64,000 bases of DNA from Scatophagus argus (Eukaryota > Chordata > Actinopteri > Scatophagidae): positions 7,494,055 through 7,558,054 of the forward strand of contig NC_058508.1 of assembly GCF_020382885.2 (NCBI RefSeq), read 5' to 3'. The notes beneath the pieces are model-generated. The model had not been told where the DNA came from. It ran no database searches and saw only the letters and a list, made by a program, of their open reading frames with translations. The position numbers were made by a program, and so were the translations under genes. Shown here piece by piece: positions 13,545-24,800 of this stretch; positions within the stretch are counted from its first letter, which is position 1; each line of letters begins with the position of its first letter.

Positions 13545-14395
13545 GTCAGGGTTGAGGCTCTACAGGACTCAGGATGAGTGTTTGTCTCTGTTCTTTCATG
13601 TTGTGTTTGGGTTCCTGCCAGAGTGTTAGTTTTCTTGTGATAACTTGTGACCAGTTTGTGTGTGTAAAGATGATACACTAAGCCTCTGACTGTAGTGACG
13701 AACTCGTCCTTCCGTATATATAAATATACAAATATACTTTTATTAATATTTTTGGTGAGACTGTTCTACCAGCTGATGTCCACACTGTCTGCTGTTGTTG
13801 CGCTCTTCTTTAGACTGAACTCTACAAAAGCTAATGCTCTCTGCTCATATTCAATATCTGTCAACTGGACACATTCATGCCACAAATGTTGAATATTTAA
13901 CTTCATTATTTGGGAGATACATTATTTTATGGTGAATTAGCAGCTGTTAGGGTGGACTGATTTTAGTGTAATAAAAACAATAAATAAAAATCAGCAATCA
14001 AATTTCTTGATAGATAAACTGGTAAAGTTTAGCGCTGCATTGTAGCGTTGTGGAATAAGCTAATTCATGACGTGAGTGAGTCAGTAGTCCAACTCTAAGT
14101 TCCTGGGATGTAAAAGCATCCAGCAGCTGGTTTACTTACTCTCCCTCCTGCCACAGTGACGAATGGGCTCTCCTCTGCTACTGTACGAAGCGACTGTGTT
14201 GGCTGAGCAGGAAGCAGCGAGGATTAGAGCACAGCTCAGCAATGTGACTGATGATCCTGGAGGCGAGCAGAGTCTGACCCTCTTTTCTCCTCATTTTTCC
14301 TGCTCTGCTCCTCCTCTAATGTGTTCCTTCAAACCTTTCTTGTCTATTGCAGCTCAACTGAACATTTCATCTTTTTTGGACCCCCCCAACCCACA

Positions 14396-14441
<46 letters not shown>

Positions 14442-14613
14442 ATGTGGTTCCCATTATGGTCACTTATATTTTCCCTCTCAGTCTTCAGAGAGTGTGTGCT
14501 GTGTTCGTACTTGTGCATCCCCACATTTTTCTGCAGAAATTCAATCTGTCCAGAGGCCAGAGTTCCCAAGTTGACTGGCGAGCACTCAACAGGAGAGATG
14601 TGATATGCATTTA

Positions 14614-14695
<82 letters not shown>

Positions 14696-16105
14696 TTTAA
14701 AGAAAACAAAATGTGAGCAGTAACTCTTGTGTGCTCAAGGTCCTACATAATACTTTTCTGTGACCAGAATCTTGGTTACTTTTAATACATATAGTACATC
14801 TTTGGCTTCATTTGAAAGTGAACATTAGACTGAGGACATGGTGAAACTGTTAGGGACTGTATGAAAATGACTGGACTGGGGAGCGGAGTCATCAGTAGTT
14901 TCTTTGGACTTTTCATTTGACTTTAAAACACATTGTAACAACCCAATATCAACAAATAACTGAGTGCCGATTTGGTTCAACTCATTTCATCACTAAAGAC
15001 AAACGTCCTCAAATTATGCAATTATGAAATTATGTTACCCGGCCTTCAGTTAAGAGAAAAAATACATAACCCTCCCCCCAAATAATTCATTCAGGCCCAC
15101 AACTGAAAATGACCAGAGGACATATCTCTAATTACAACACACTTTGATAATTTTTCTTTACATTATCAACTGCAGATTTTCCCTTTTTAATTCTTTCACC
15201 GTGACCACTTCAGCCAGTTGTGAGACTGCAAGAGAACAAGAAGACAGGAAAAAAACAAAACAAGATGAAGTGGGGGAGGGTGTCACACATGAACAGGGAG
15301 ATGGATGGCGAACACATGAGTGCGCTGGTTTGTTTTCTCAAACACAGCTTTCTTTCTCTCTCTGTCTCACTCTGCACACATTTACACAGCAACAGACAGT
15401 CCATCTCTCTCTCTATCAGCCCCCTAGCTTTAGGTCCATCCATGCCATGACCTCATCATACACAATAGAAGGCACTGTGCTGCATGAAGTGTGTGTGCGT
15501 GTGTGTGTGTATGGTACACTGAATGGTTCTGTATATCTTCATCCTATAGCTCACTGATGTTTGTTTACCTCTTTGTTGCTCTTAAGTGCCTTACTGGAGC
15601 TGATGTGATTTTAATGAGGGCTGATGTTTGGCAGTCGGGTGTGCACACACACACACACACACACACTAGTATTGTTTGACTAGAAACCAGTTGCTGGAAA
15701 CTGACAATTATAATGTTTTCACTGTTTTCACTGTTTCGTCTTTTATCAATTCATCAGCTAAAATTCTCTCTAAAAGTCTCCAAAATGTCAGCAGCAAGTT
15801 AAAAATGCCCGTCACATTTTCCTATATTTCATGCTGTCTTCAAATATCTCATCAACCAGTGATAATTAAAAGTATGCTAACTAAGATGTTAGCATTTCGC
15901 TCAAAGTGCTGCTGTCAGTCGAATGGAATCAAAATTGTTGCAGATACATTTTCTATTGGTGAATTAAGTGTTTCAGCTGCATTCATGATGCCAGTGAAGT
16001 TAAGATTCTTATGGCCTTATGGGTTTTTTGTGTGTGTTTTGTGACTGTCCTCCATGACGAGTAATCCTTTGAACTCTACTGGGGTCTGACTGGACAATGA
16101 CAGAT

Positions 16106-16153
<48 letters not shown>

Positions 16154-16636
16154 AGCTGTGTGAAATCCTTTACTAATCCAAGCCGTCTGATGTTGCTCAT
16201 TTAGTATGTCTGAGCCTAACCAGAGGGGGTGCGTGTGTACACACATCTAGACTGCAGCTATTTGCAGCATTCACATGTGTACTGTGTACTGGACTCCCAA
16301 CTGACCCACCAACCTGTATTTTAGCTAACTCCTCCTCCCCATCATCTAATCCCGCTCAGGTATGGACCTGTCAGCCAATCAGGACGAGGAGGGCGACCAG
16401 GAGGTGTTCCAGGTGGAGATCTGTCGTGAAAACAGAAAGTGCGCATTCCGGACTGCCGCTGGGAAATACTGGACCCTGACTGCTAATGGCGGCCTGCAGT
16501 GCACCGCCTCCACCAAGTAAACATCACACACACATCACTGTGTCTCCACTTCTTAACTCAGACGTGCAGTCAAAACTTTAAAATCCACCGCAACCACACC
16601 TGTTTCAGTTGGTCGCTCACCAACCAGATACAGTGA

Positions 16637-16689
<53 letters not shown>

Positions 16690-19575
16690 AACACGGAGAA
16701 CCTGATACTGGTTAGTTACAGCTCCTAGTCTGTAGCCCCTTGGTAATTTGATCTGACTTAGGAGTTCTCTGTGTATTTGATGGAGTGTGTGTGTGTGTGC
16801 GTGCGCGCGCACAGTGGGGGGGTAGATGATGTGTGCAGGAGGTGAAGAGTGGGCGATCTCGTGTCATGGCTGTGGCATGTTGTGGGAGATTAAGTGCATC
16901 TGTGTGCGACCTCGACCTGTAGAGAGTGATTTTCTTTAGTGTGTCGTGGTTGTGTCCAGCCAGAGTGCTGGCTGTTAACCTTTGACTCTTTTCCTCCTGG
17001 ATGATTTGACTGTGAGGCCCTGAACAGATTCAAGAGTCGAAGCTTAGACCCCCTTGAGTGCCAATAAGTTTACTTGTGTGTTTTAAAAATAACCTTTATT
17101 TTGAATAGAATGTGCAGATAGACAATAATGAAACAAATGTCGAGAGTATGTGCAGGAGTGACACAGAGCACAACAAAAAACTGATCCAGTATCATTCAGA
17201 AGAGCATACCTCAGAGTCTGACACCCCTCCATTTTTTAAGATTAGATACAGCAGAAACCATCTCTGACACAATGCAGAGCGCTCTGCAGGAAGTACACTG
17301 AATTCCTTCATCGCATTCTTGAGATTTGACTTGCTTCACTCCTCGCTGATTAACCCACAAAAATGTTTTCTTTCACCAAGTCCTGGTTTGAATGAATGTT
17401 TGAGTGAATGTTTCAGAGCGTTTCTAATGAAAACTCGCGAAGACTCCAGAATGTGAGAAGGGAATCAAACTCTCCTCTGTGCCAAGTGAAAGGACTAAAA
17501 TGCTATTTGATTCAACGCACCCAAAGACTGCAAATAAAGCTCATCCCTCCATCCTGAGCCTACATATCCAATTACCCAACAATTACTTCAGCTCTGGATA
17601 AAGCCGCTGAGCAACAGGAGAGCTAAATGTGACTGTGTGCTTACACTTGACACTCACGCAAGTGCTACTGGATATCTAAATGCCATGTAAATTTAATCAT
17701 CATCCTTACCTCTCATGCCTTTACTTTCTCTCTCTTTTCTCTCTGTAGGTCAGCTAATTGCTACTTTGACATTGAGTGGCGTGGGAAGAGGCTGACTCTT
17801 CGGGCTGCTAATGGGAAATATGTCGCCGCCAAGAAAAACGGCCAGCTAGCAGCCACCATCGACACTGCCGGTCGGTGAGCTTTGTTGACTCAGCCGTTCA
17901 GACAATGACTCGTCAGCTAAGTGATTTACTTGTCAGCAGCAATGGGGGAATTTCAACACTGTGAAAGTACAGGAATGAAATCATGGCTTGATGGTCCAAT
18001 AGACTCTGGGCCTCAAAGGCTTTCAGCGCCCCTGAGCAGAGCAGTTCTGTTTCATAACAGCTGAACAAAGATGTTTACTCTTTGAGGATTCAGCTATTTT
18101 GCAGTGCTTTTGTTAGTTCTTTTGCCATTTTAGTCATGTTGATTGGAAACATCATGAGAAAACTCCTGAGTGTGCAGAGTCACAGAAGAGTTCACGCTCT
18201 GACACCAAAACGTTGATTGGAAAGTAACATTTACTCTCGTACTGCACTTAAGCACAGTGTTAGGGTGCTTGGTCTTGAGTATTTCCATTTTATACTGCTT
18301 TCTACGTCTTCTCCACTATATTCATGTGTCAGCCATGCACTTTTCAAATGATAAGCCCCAAGCAGCTCAGGAGATGCTGCAATTATAAAGTTGCTTCTGG
18401 CAGTTGGCATCAGTGGATCAAAGCTGAAGCTTCCACTTTTTGCTGCAGTTTCTAATGAGGGAGTCGTCAGCTACCGAAGCCCTCTTTTTAGGGCACATTT
18501 GAAGACAAGTTGCTTTACATACATTTTTAATGATATGTATGACAACCCAGCACTCTAAGCGCAAGCAATGAGCCGCAATATACTTCACAAGTCGCTTCTG
18601 CAGAACAGCATTGTGTTGTGGAGGTACCAAGGTGGAGGTGTTGGTATTTAAGACTCTAGAACCAGAGTGTAATGTGCCGTTAAATGTATTAAAATCAGTC
18701 ATTTAAACTTGCAATAAAACAAACTGAACTTGTCATATCCTCGCAGTAGGTTTTACAATCCACTTACTTTGTCTCCAGGTGAGTCAGAGGAGTTCATCAT
18801 GAAGCTGATTAACCGTCCAATCATCGTGCTGCGTGGGGAGCACGGCTTCATCGGCTGCAGGAAGGTGACGGGCACACTGGACTCCAACCGCTCCTCCTAT
18901 GACTACTTCACTCTGGAGTTCAGAGACGGAGCCTACAGCCTGCAAGGTCAGTTTAGGTGTTGAGCTGACAGTAGATGCATGGTCAGTGTCTTCTGGAAGG
19001 ACAGGTTGGCTGTATAAGCAAGTGCTGGAGCATTACACAGCTGGCAGAAAGCTGTTGCTTGCTGGAGCCTGTGGAGGAATCTCCTGCAGGCATACAAGGG
19101 ATTAACTTTACTCTTTTAGGCTTTTCACTATGGATTTACTTATGAGGCGTTTGTGCCAAAAAGAGGGATTTGTTTCGGATAATTTCTGTCTTCTCATTAT
19201 GTAATTCAAACAAAACAATTTTTAAGCTAAAGCTGTTGTTGCCTCCTCTGTTTTTCCACACCCTTCCCCCGCACTTTTCTGCCATGATGCCATGATCCCT
19301 TATTTTTACCATCTTTTCTCTGTCTCAAATTCATCTGTTCCCTCTCCATCCCCTCTCCTCCTGCAGACTCGACGGGTAAATATTGGATGGTGGGAAATGA
19401 GCAGTCGGTGGTGAGCAGCAGTGACACACCCGTCGACTTCCTCTTCGAGTTTTGCGACTACAACAAGTTGGCCGTCCGCCATGCCGCTGACAATAAGTAC
19501 CTCCGCGGCGACCACGCCGGAGTGCTGAAGGCCAATGCCGATGACCTGGAGACCGCCACGCTCTGGGAGTACTGA
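5707..19575 (+). CDS. fscn1: Fascin (fascin-1 type), actin-bundling protein, 5 coding exons
   Basis: Coding exons are 5707-6547, 16360-16516, 17749-17870, 18779-18946 and 19367-19575 (TGA 19573-19575). Together they make 1,497 nt, 498 aa; human fascin-1 is 493 aa. Fascin cross-links parallel actin filaments in filopodia and invadopodia through four beta-trefoil domains, and all four are covered. Recognisable fascin signatures are [14 protein letters not shown] near the N-terminus, [23 protein letters not shown] at the exon 1/2 junction, [10 protein letters not shown], and the terminal LWEY. The PKC-regulated serine of human fascin (Ser39, before LKKKQ) corresponds to Ser43 (SATSMKKKQ). The start ATG has A at -3 and follows a TATA promoter. 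The exon 3 donor is weak (see findings). Downstream rnf216 is convergent, as in human. Teleosts have a- and b-type fscn1 paralogues and I cannot say which this is. Confidence 0.95.
6560..6609. repeat. Interrupted (TG)n beside the fscn1 exon 1 donor
   Basis: TG-rich tract beginning about 12 nt after the donor gtgggt (6548). It is interrupted by ccgtcctctggt. Confidence 0.9.
7793..7834. repeat. (CTC)n trinucleotide repeat
   Basis: Interrupted CTC/TCC tract inside a 250-bp pyrimidine-rich stretch of fscn1 intron 1. It gives long Leu, Pro or Gly frames that are not genes. Confidence 0.9.
9258..9325. repeat. Short CTGCAACTAATGATTATT repeat end
   Basis: ACTGCAACTAATGATTATTG, followed by GTTGATTTATATTTTTGATT, resembles the terminal part of the GCTGCAACTAA family. 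It is a short remnant in fscn1 intron 1. Confidence 0.4.
9913..9940. repeat. (TTAA)n tetranucleotide repeat
   Basis: Tandem ATTA/TTAA units immediately following a 19-nt T run. Confidence 0.85.
13443..13542. repeat. (CA)n plus (CT)n compound microsatellite
   Basis: CA tract at about 13443-13482 and CT tract at about 13508-13542, separated by 25 bp of unique sequence. Confidence 0.95.
14395..14441. repeat. (AC)n microsatellite
   Basis: Uninterrupted run of about 23 AC units. Confidence 0.95.
14611..14696. repeat. (ATT)n, about 28 units
   Basis: An 86-bp nearly uninterrupted ATT array, the longest perfect trinucleotide tract in the window. It should be unstable and highly polymorphic. Confidence 0.95.
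15690..15870. repeat. Diverged fragment of the same fish repeat family in fscn1 intron 1
   Basis: CAAAATGTCAGCAGCAAGTT, AAAATGCCCGTCACATTTTC and TGTCTTCAAATATC resemble the interior of the family. The ends are not identifiable. Confidence 0.35.
16108..16150. repeat. (TG)n microsatellite
   Basis: About 21 TG units, about 210 bp upstream of fscn1 exon 2. Confidence 0.95.
16639..16687. repeat. (TG)n microsatellite
   Basis: About 24 TG units, about 120 bp downstream of fscn1 exon 2. With the preceding tract it brackets this short exon. Confidence 0.95.
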
Positions 19576-21825
19576 GGGAAGCATGGATGCGGTTGCCCAC
19601 TGCTGCGATGCTGATGAATGAATGAAGTGTGGCGACGCAGCACTACCCATCCATACATCTACCTATCCCCCATTCCCTTCCATTCCTTATATTATATCCT
19701 GTACTTCTGACTTTATGTGTATGAACTGCACAGAGAGAACAGGAAGGATAGAAAAAGAGGGAAGGAGGCACTCCTCTCCTCTGTCCTGCCTCCCTTTCCT
19801 TCCCTTCATCCTTCCTTCCTCCCTTTCCCAACTCTGCTCTGCAGCGCTGACCTTTATCTGTTGCCATAGTTACCGTGGGGCTGTGCACTTTTTATCTGCT
19901 CCGATCTGGTTCGCTGCTCGACCTGTCACTCCCTCCCTCCTCGCCTTACGATTGGGCCATCCCTCTCCCAGAGCAGAGCAGAGCCACGCTTACAGAGCCC
20001 CCCCCCCTCTGAGTGACTCCCCTTGTCCTTCTTCTTCGTCTCTATTGTCTGTGTGAGCAGCACATGGTGGCAGTATTTATGGTGTCTGACCTGGTCTGCT
20101 AGATGTGTTTCTACCTGATCTAATCTGCCACAACAGACCCACCTCCAGACAAAATCTACTTCGGCTGCTTCCTGTTAGCTGCATAAAATGGGTCTGTTTT
20201 TGAGTGGCTGGGTCCGATTTCCTGCTTCTATCAGACCAGGTCTAGTATGTTTGTTTTCATGAGCAGGCACTGTTGCCTCTGTGTGATGACCATGTGGTAT
20301 AACTGGAGCGGATCTGATGATGATAAAGATCATCGAAGATGATGTAACTGACGGGTTTAACTGCCCTCTTTTCATCTCAAATGTAAAATACTGAAATGTA
20401 AACCAGTTTCCTGTGTTCTCTAGCTGTGTTCTCATTGGTTGGCGGGGATTGTCCTGGGCCAAACAGGATGTAGGAAGTCAAAACTCCCTTTGTCTCCCTT
20501 CCACAAACTAAACCCATTGTCCCGAGAACATTATAAAGAAAATAAAATTAAAAATGGTGCGGACACATATGTTTACTGCACTTGCCTGTCTTACTGGAAG
20601 AAAAAACACACCTGCTAACACACAGTCGGATTAATTTCTTTTTCCATGTCCAAGGCACAGACATTATCATAGGTAGGTGTGCAGTAAGTAGCCTTAGCAG
20701 CTGTGGTGAAATGATATATAGACCCTTTTCAAAGCTGCTCTTTGAATCCCTCAACCAAACTTAGACCTCAGCCTTTATCTGCACCAAAACTTTGTTACTG
20801 GATCAACAAACTTGTCATCTCACACACAAACTGACCAAACTGGAACCTGGTGCTACTAACTCATGACACATTAAGAAATGTTTGAGCCCTTTTGAGCCTC
20901 TCACACACCATCTGGACCAACAGGTAGTGATTTCCTGCCATGTCTCTGCCCCTGCCCTTGAGAGCCTTGTCCTGTAACCAAAAGGGCCTCAAGAGTGCCC
21001 TTCATAACTTAAATCTGCTTCGTCTTTGTTTTTCATTTCTGTCAGAACTTTGAAAAGTATGAGGACAGCGTTGTCAATGAGAAATGACTATATTGTTTTT
21101 GTTGGGTTTTTCTGTTCCTGACTCATCAGTGAAGGTGGGGCAGGTTATATGGTTTAAGAAAAGAAAGAAGCAGACTTGTCATGTAGCACATTGCACCCAT
21201 GGGTCCTGCACTCTTTGATTCTCTGCCCCTCCTGCTTTCTCCATAATAAACCAAGCAACAGTGGTTTCAGTCTACTGGTTTTTACAATCCAGTAAAGTTA
21301 TTTTGGAACTGGGCCATGAATTACTGGGCTCTTCCATCAGTCATCTCAATCTTCATCAAGCATTCCTCTGATGTGAAAATCAGGATGGTAACCAGTCATT
21401 GTAGCCCCATGAAATGATACATGATTGTAGCAAGCCCCTCACCAAGTCTGTCCGGTTTTCTCTCTGAAGTTTTGACCATTTTTGCATGAAGGGTTGAGAA
21501 TCTCGAGCAAATGAAAGGAGGGGGTTATCCTCCGAGAAACAGCAGCTCCAAGGTAACCAAGACCAAGGCTTAGACAAGCGGATGTGGAAGGGTAAACATG
21601 TGGTAATGACTGTGCCTTACTCTTGAGTTTTTGGGCAGTAGGAAAGTAAAAGATTTAAAAAAGAAGAATAAAAAGTCCACATCTTTGCTTTGTATAACTG
21701 GAACTTCTTTTTGTATTATTATTTTGTATAATTTTTGATATTGTGGATTAATCTCTCTCTCGTGCCATTGGTTCACCTGAAATCCAACAACCAATAAAAC
21801 TGGTATTTGGAATGTCATGTTTCTT
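19576..21825 (+). other. fscn1: fscn1 3' UTR with three candidate poly(A) signals
   Basis: No other gene lies here. AATAAA occurs on + at 20541-20546, 21245-21250 and 21793-21798. The last is followed by a strongly T/GT-rich stretch, which fits a major distal cleavage site near 21.82 kb. Seed matches for miR-145 (20301, 20838, 21696), miR-143 (20372, 20815, 21341) and miR-133 (20914) are spread along the stretch and support the long 3' UTR. The exact end cannot be fixed without transcript data. Confidence 0.6.
21793..21798 (+). terminator. fscn1: Probable distal fscn1 poly(A) signal AATAAA
   Basis: Canonical hexamer followed within 40 nt by a T/GT-rich downstream element (around tgtttctttgttcttg). 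Proximal alternatives are at 20541 and 21245. Confidence 0.5.
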
Positions 21826-24800
21826 TGTTCTTGCTTGGCAAGTTGCACTCAAACCCTGATGTTTCTTTTATCAAACAGCCAACTTTTCATGGTTTTGTTT
21901 ATTACATCCAGGTAGAATGGTCATGCATAACTGCTTTTTTGTCAATAGCGTATTTCATTAGCTGCAGGCAACTAGCTATTTAAGCTAGATTACAAACCTG
22001 GTCTCCGGCTGACTTCTTAATGTTTCTAACTATGTTGTTTTTAAAATGAAAACTCTGTAAAATACTTCTTACTAAAAGGAAGCTAAAATTAATGTGATCA
22101 TAAACTAGTTAGCTAGTTCTGGACATCACATCTTTTTCACACTCATTTCTCATATAATTGCAGTGCTTTGTACTTGGTCTCCTGCCAGCTTTTGACCACA
22201 GCGGCTCCATGTGCTGTCCCACTTACACACACATCCATGGAAACACACACACTTTTTCCTGTCTCCTGAATAGAGCCTTTGTGTTGAAACATTTATTCTA
22301 GTGGAGAGAAAGGGTAACCCCCTCTAAAGATTGTACAGACACACACGCACACACATGAGCCCCATTCGTGCTGGTGATGTAATGATGGAGGCTCTAAAGA
22401 AGGTCTCTAAACCCCCCATCTCCCCCAGCTACCCATCAGGCTTGTAGTCTGATCCCAGAGGAACACCCAACACGGCAAAACAAACACACACCACCCCTCC
22501 AACTAATCTCCTTCCCTCTGCAGCCTCATGTCCCCCTCCTACCTAATCTTTCTCCCCGATCTTTCTCTCTCTCTCTGCCTGCTTTAACCATCTATTCATT
22601 AATCTCTCAGTCCTTCGTACCCCCCCCACCCCCACCCCCCATCCCTGTTCTGCTGAAAAGATGAGTCACATAAAATATGACCCAGATCCCAGAAATGGTT
22701 GCAGCGGTTTGTGGGTGAGGTGTCATGCTGCAGGCAGAGCCGGCTGGTTGGCTCGCTCTCTCTCGCTCTCACTCTGTCTTTCTCTCAGAACAAATGAACG
22801 AGTGAAATCAGGGAAGGAGGGAGGAGTGGCTGTGTGCGAAATGGCTGCCGTCTCCACCCACATCTGAGTCCCCCCCTACACCTCAACTGATTCCCTTGTT
22901 GCCATGGGAACGCCAGCTGCTAAAAGCTGAGAGGTCTGAATCGAAAAGGTGAGTCAAAAAGCTTTATTCCATCCAAATGGCAGGATGACTGAGGCCCAGG
23001 AAAGCTTGTGTGGTTTTGAGAACAGTGGGGGTTCATAGAGTTTAGGGAGGTTAGGATGAGGAACTTTGGGGAGCAGAAAGAGGGGGAGGAGGTGGATGTC
23101 TGCCTTTGATCAGAAAAGACCACATCATTGAGGAAACAGCACAAGGCCAAGCTCTGCTGTACTGCCCCAAATCTCTACTGCTCTTATATTCCTCCCATCC
23201 CCTCGACTGCAGGGTGTGTGTATCCCTTTCATCTTTCATCTGCCTCTCAACCAGCACTCCTCTCTCTAATCAAATATACATGCACCCATATTTTTCTATC
23301 ACTCACGTGGCCTGGCAGTGGGTCACTGGGTCAGTCGGTAATCTCTTTAGGGGATGTGAAGGACCAACACGGGTCTGTACGGGTTAACTCAATATGACAG
23401 ATCAGCCATCATAAACCGAGAGGGCACCTCCACATCTAATATGTATGTTTTGTCGGAGCAAACCTGCTGTCGGCATGTCTATACCTTTAAGAAAGCCATG
23501 TATAGTAAATTATAGCAATGCATTCTCTCTGAAACAGCCATGCTAACGGCTCTGTGAGGCTGTGCGCAGGCTAACACAGCCAACATGAGATGGCGACTAT
23601 GCTATCATTATAATGATCACTCGGTGAAAAATTAACTGATCAAGTCATTTGGCTCTGGAGAACATAAAACTTTGTGACGTAATGTTAATCCATCCCAAAG
23701 TTGTTCACGCATTTCACTCATAACCACAGATGTTAACCTCATAGTCTCACAGATGTCTGTAAAAATGTTATGGCTATCCGTCTGGAAGATGTTGTTGATG
23801 TTTCAGTAGTCAACTGACCAGCATAGGAGGTTTCAGTAGTTAACCATCACCAAACACTTTTGTCAGCACTATAGCTGAAAAGAATACAAATGGATTTCTG
23901 TGAAACGATTAGGATTTTGGTGGTGATCAAGATGTTTCCAGCGACAATATGTTGCTTTTTAGTCACAACAGTGAGGTTAAGTCTTCATTTCAAAAGCTCA
24001 GTTGGATGTTTGCAGGGTCAAGAAATCCTGCAAACCAAAAATTGAAAGGAAATGACTAATGTAAGAATATATTATTGTTTAACCACAGTCATCACCAGGT
24101 AGGCAGGTATGAAATATCTTACAAAGGCTGTATGAGCAGCTGTCCTGAGCTCACCGCTGTGAGCACATGAGCACATGCTCATTAAAAATACACACACTCA
24201 TTACAGATACACACAAACAATAACAGACTCAAACAATGCCAGCGGAGGTAGAGCAGCAGAAACCATCTGGGGAGCAAATGTTGACACACACCAGCAGTCC
24301 TTGTGGATGAGGCAGCAGAGGGCTTTAACATGCGCACACACACACACACACAATGTATGAAGGTCACCACAGAAGATACAAGAACATATATGTGTGTGTG
24401 TGTGGACACGTACTGTTATAGTCACACTAGCAACAGAATCATGAATGCAGAATAACAGGAAGCTGCAGCAGAGGTGGTGTTTGTCCGTCTCAGGTGTCCC
24501 AGGAGATACGCAGGTCAAGTCTGGTTCATATATTCAGGATTTCAAATCGTTCTCATCAAAACCTATTCAGAGCATCGGGATCTCACCAGCTACTCACTGA
24601 AGGGGCTGAGTGTTTGTTTCCAGAGCTTGAATAGGGAACAGTGATGCTGGTATTCTGCTGACTGATTTACACTATTTACATCCTGAGGCAGATGAGGCCC
24701 ATTTCATACGCAGTGAAAATTAACGGTGCTTTACTTATTGCATAAAAAACATAACTGAACATCAGAGATTAAAAGAAAGAGTAGAAAAACAAGTTAACTG

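Larger units (their letters stand above)
6548..16359 (+). other. fscn1: fscn1 intron 1 (9.8 kb)
   Basis: Donor gtgggt at 6548 and acceptor ...cccgctcag at 16359. The intron holds many microsatellites (separate entries), a YY1-like CCAAGATGGCGG at 9692-9703, and fragments of the fish GCTGCAACTAA repeat family near 9.26 and 15.7 kb. I see no coding exon in it on either strand. Listed reading frames within it are either microsatellite translations or lack family signatures. Confidence 0.8.
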
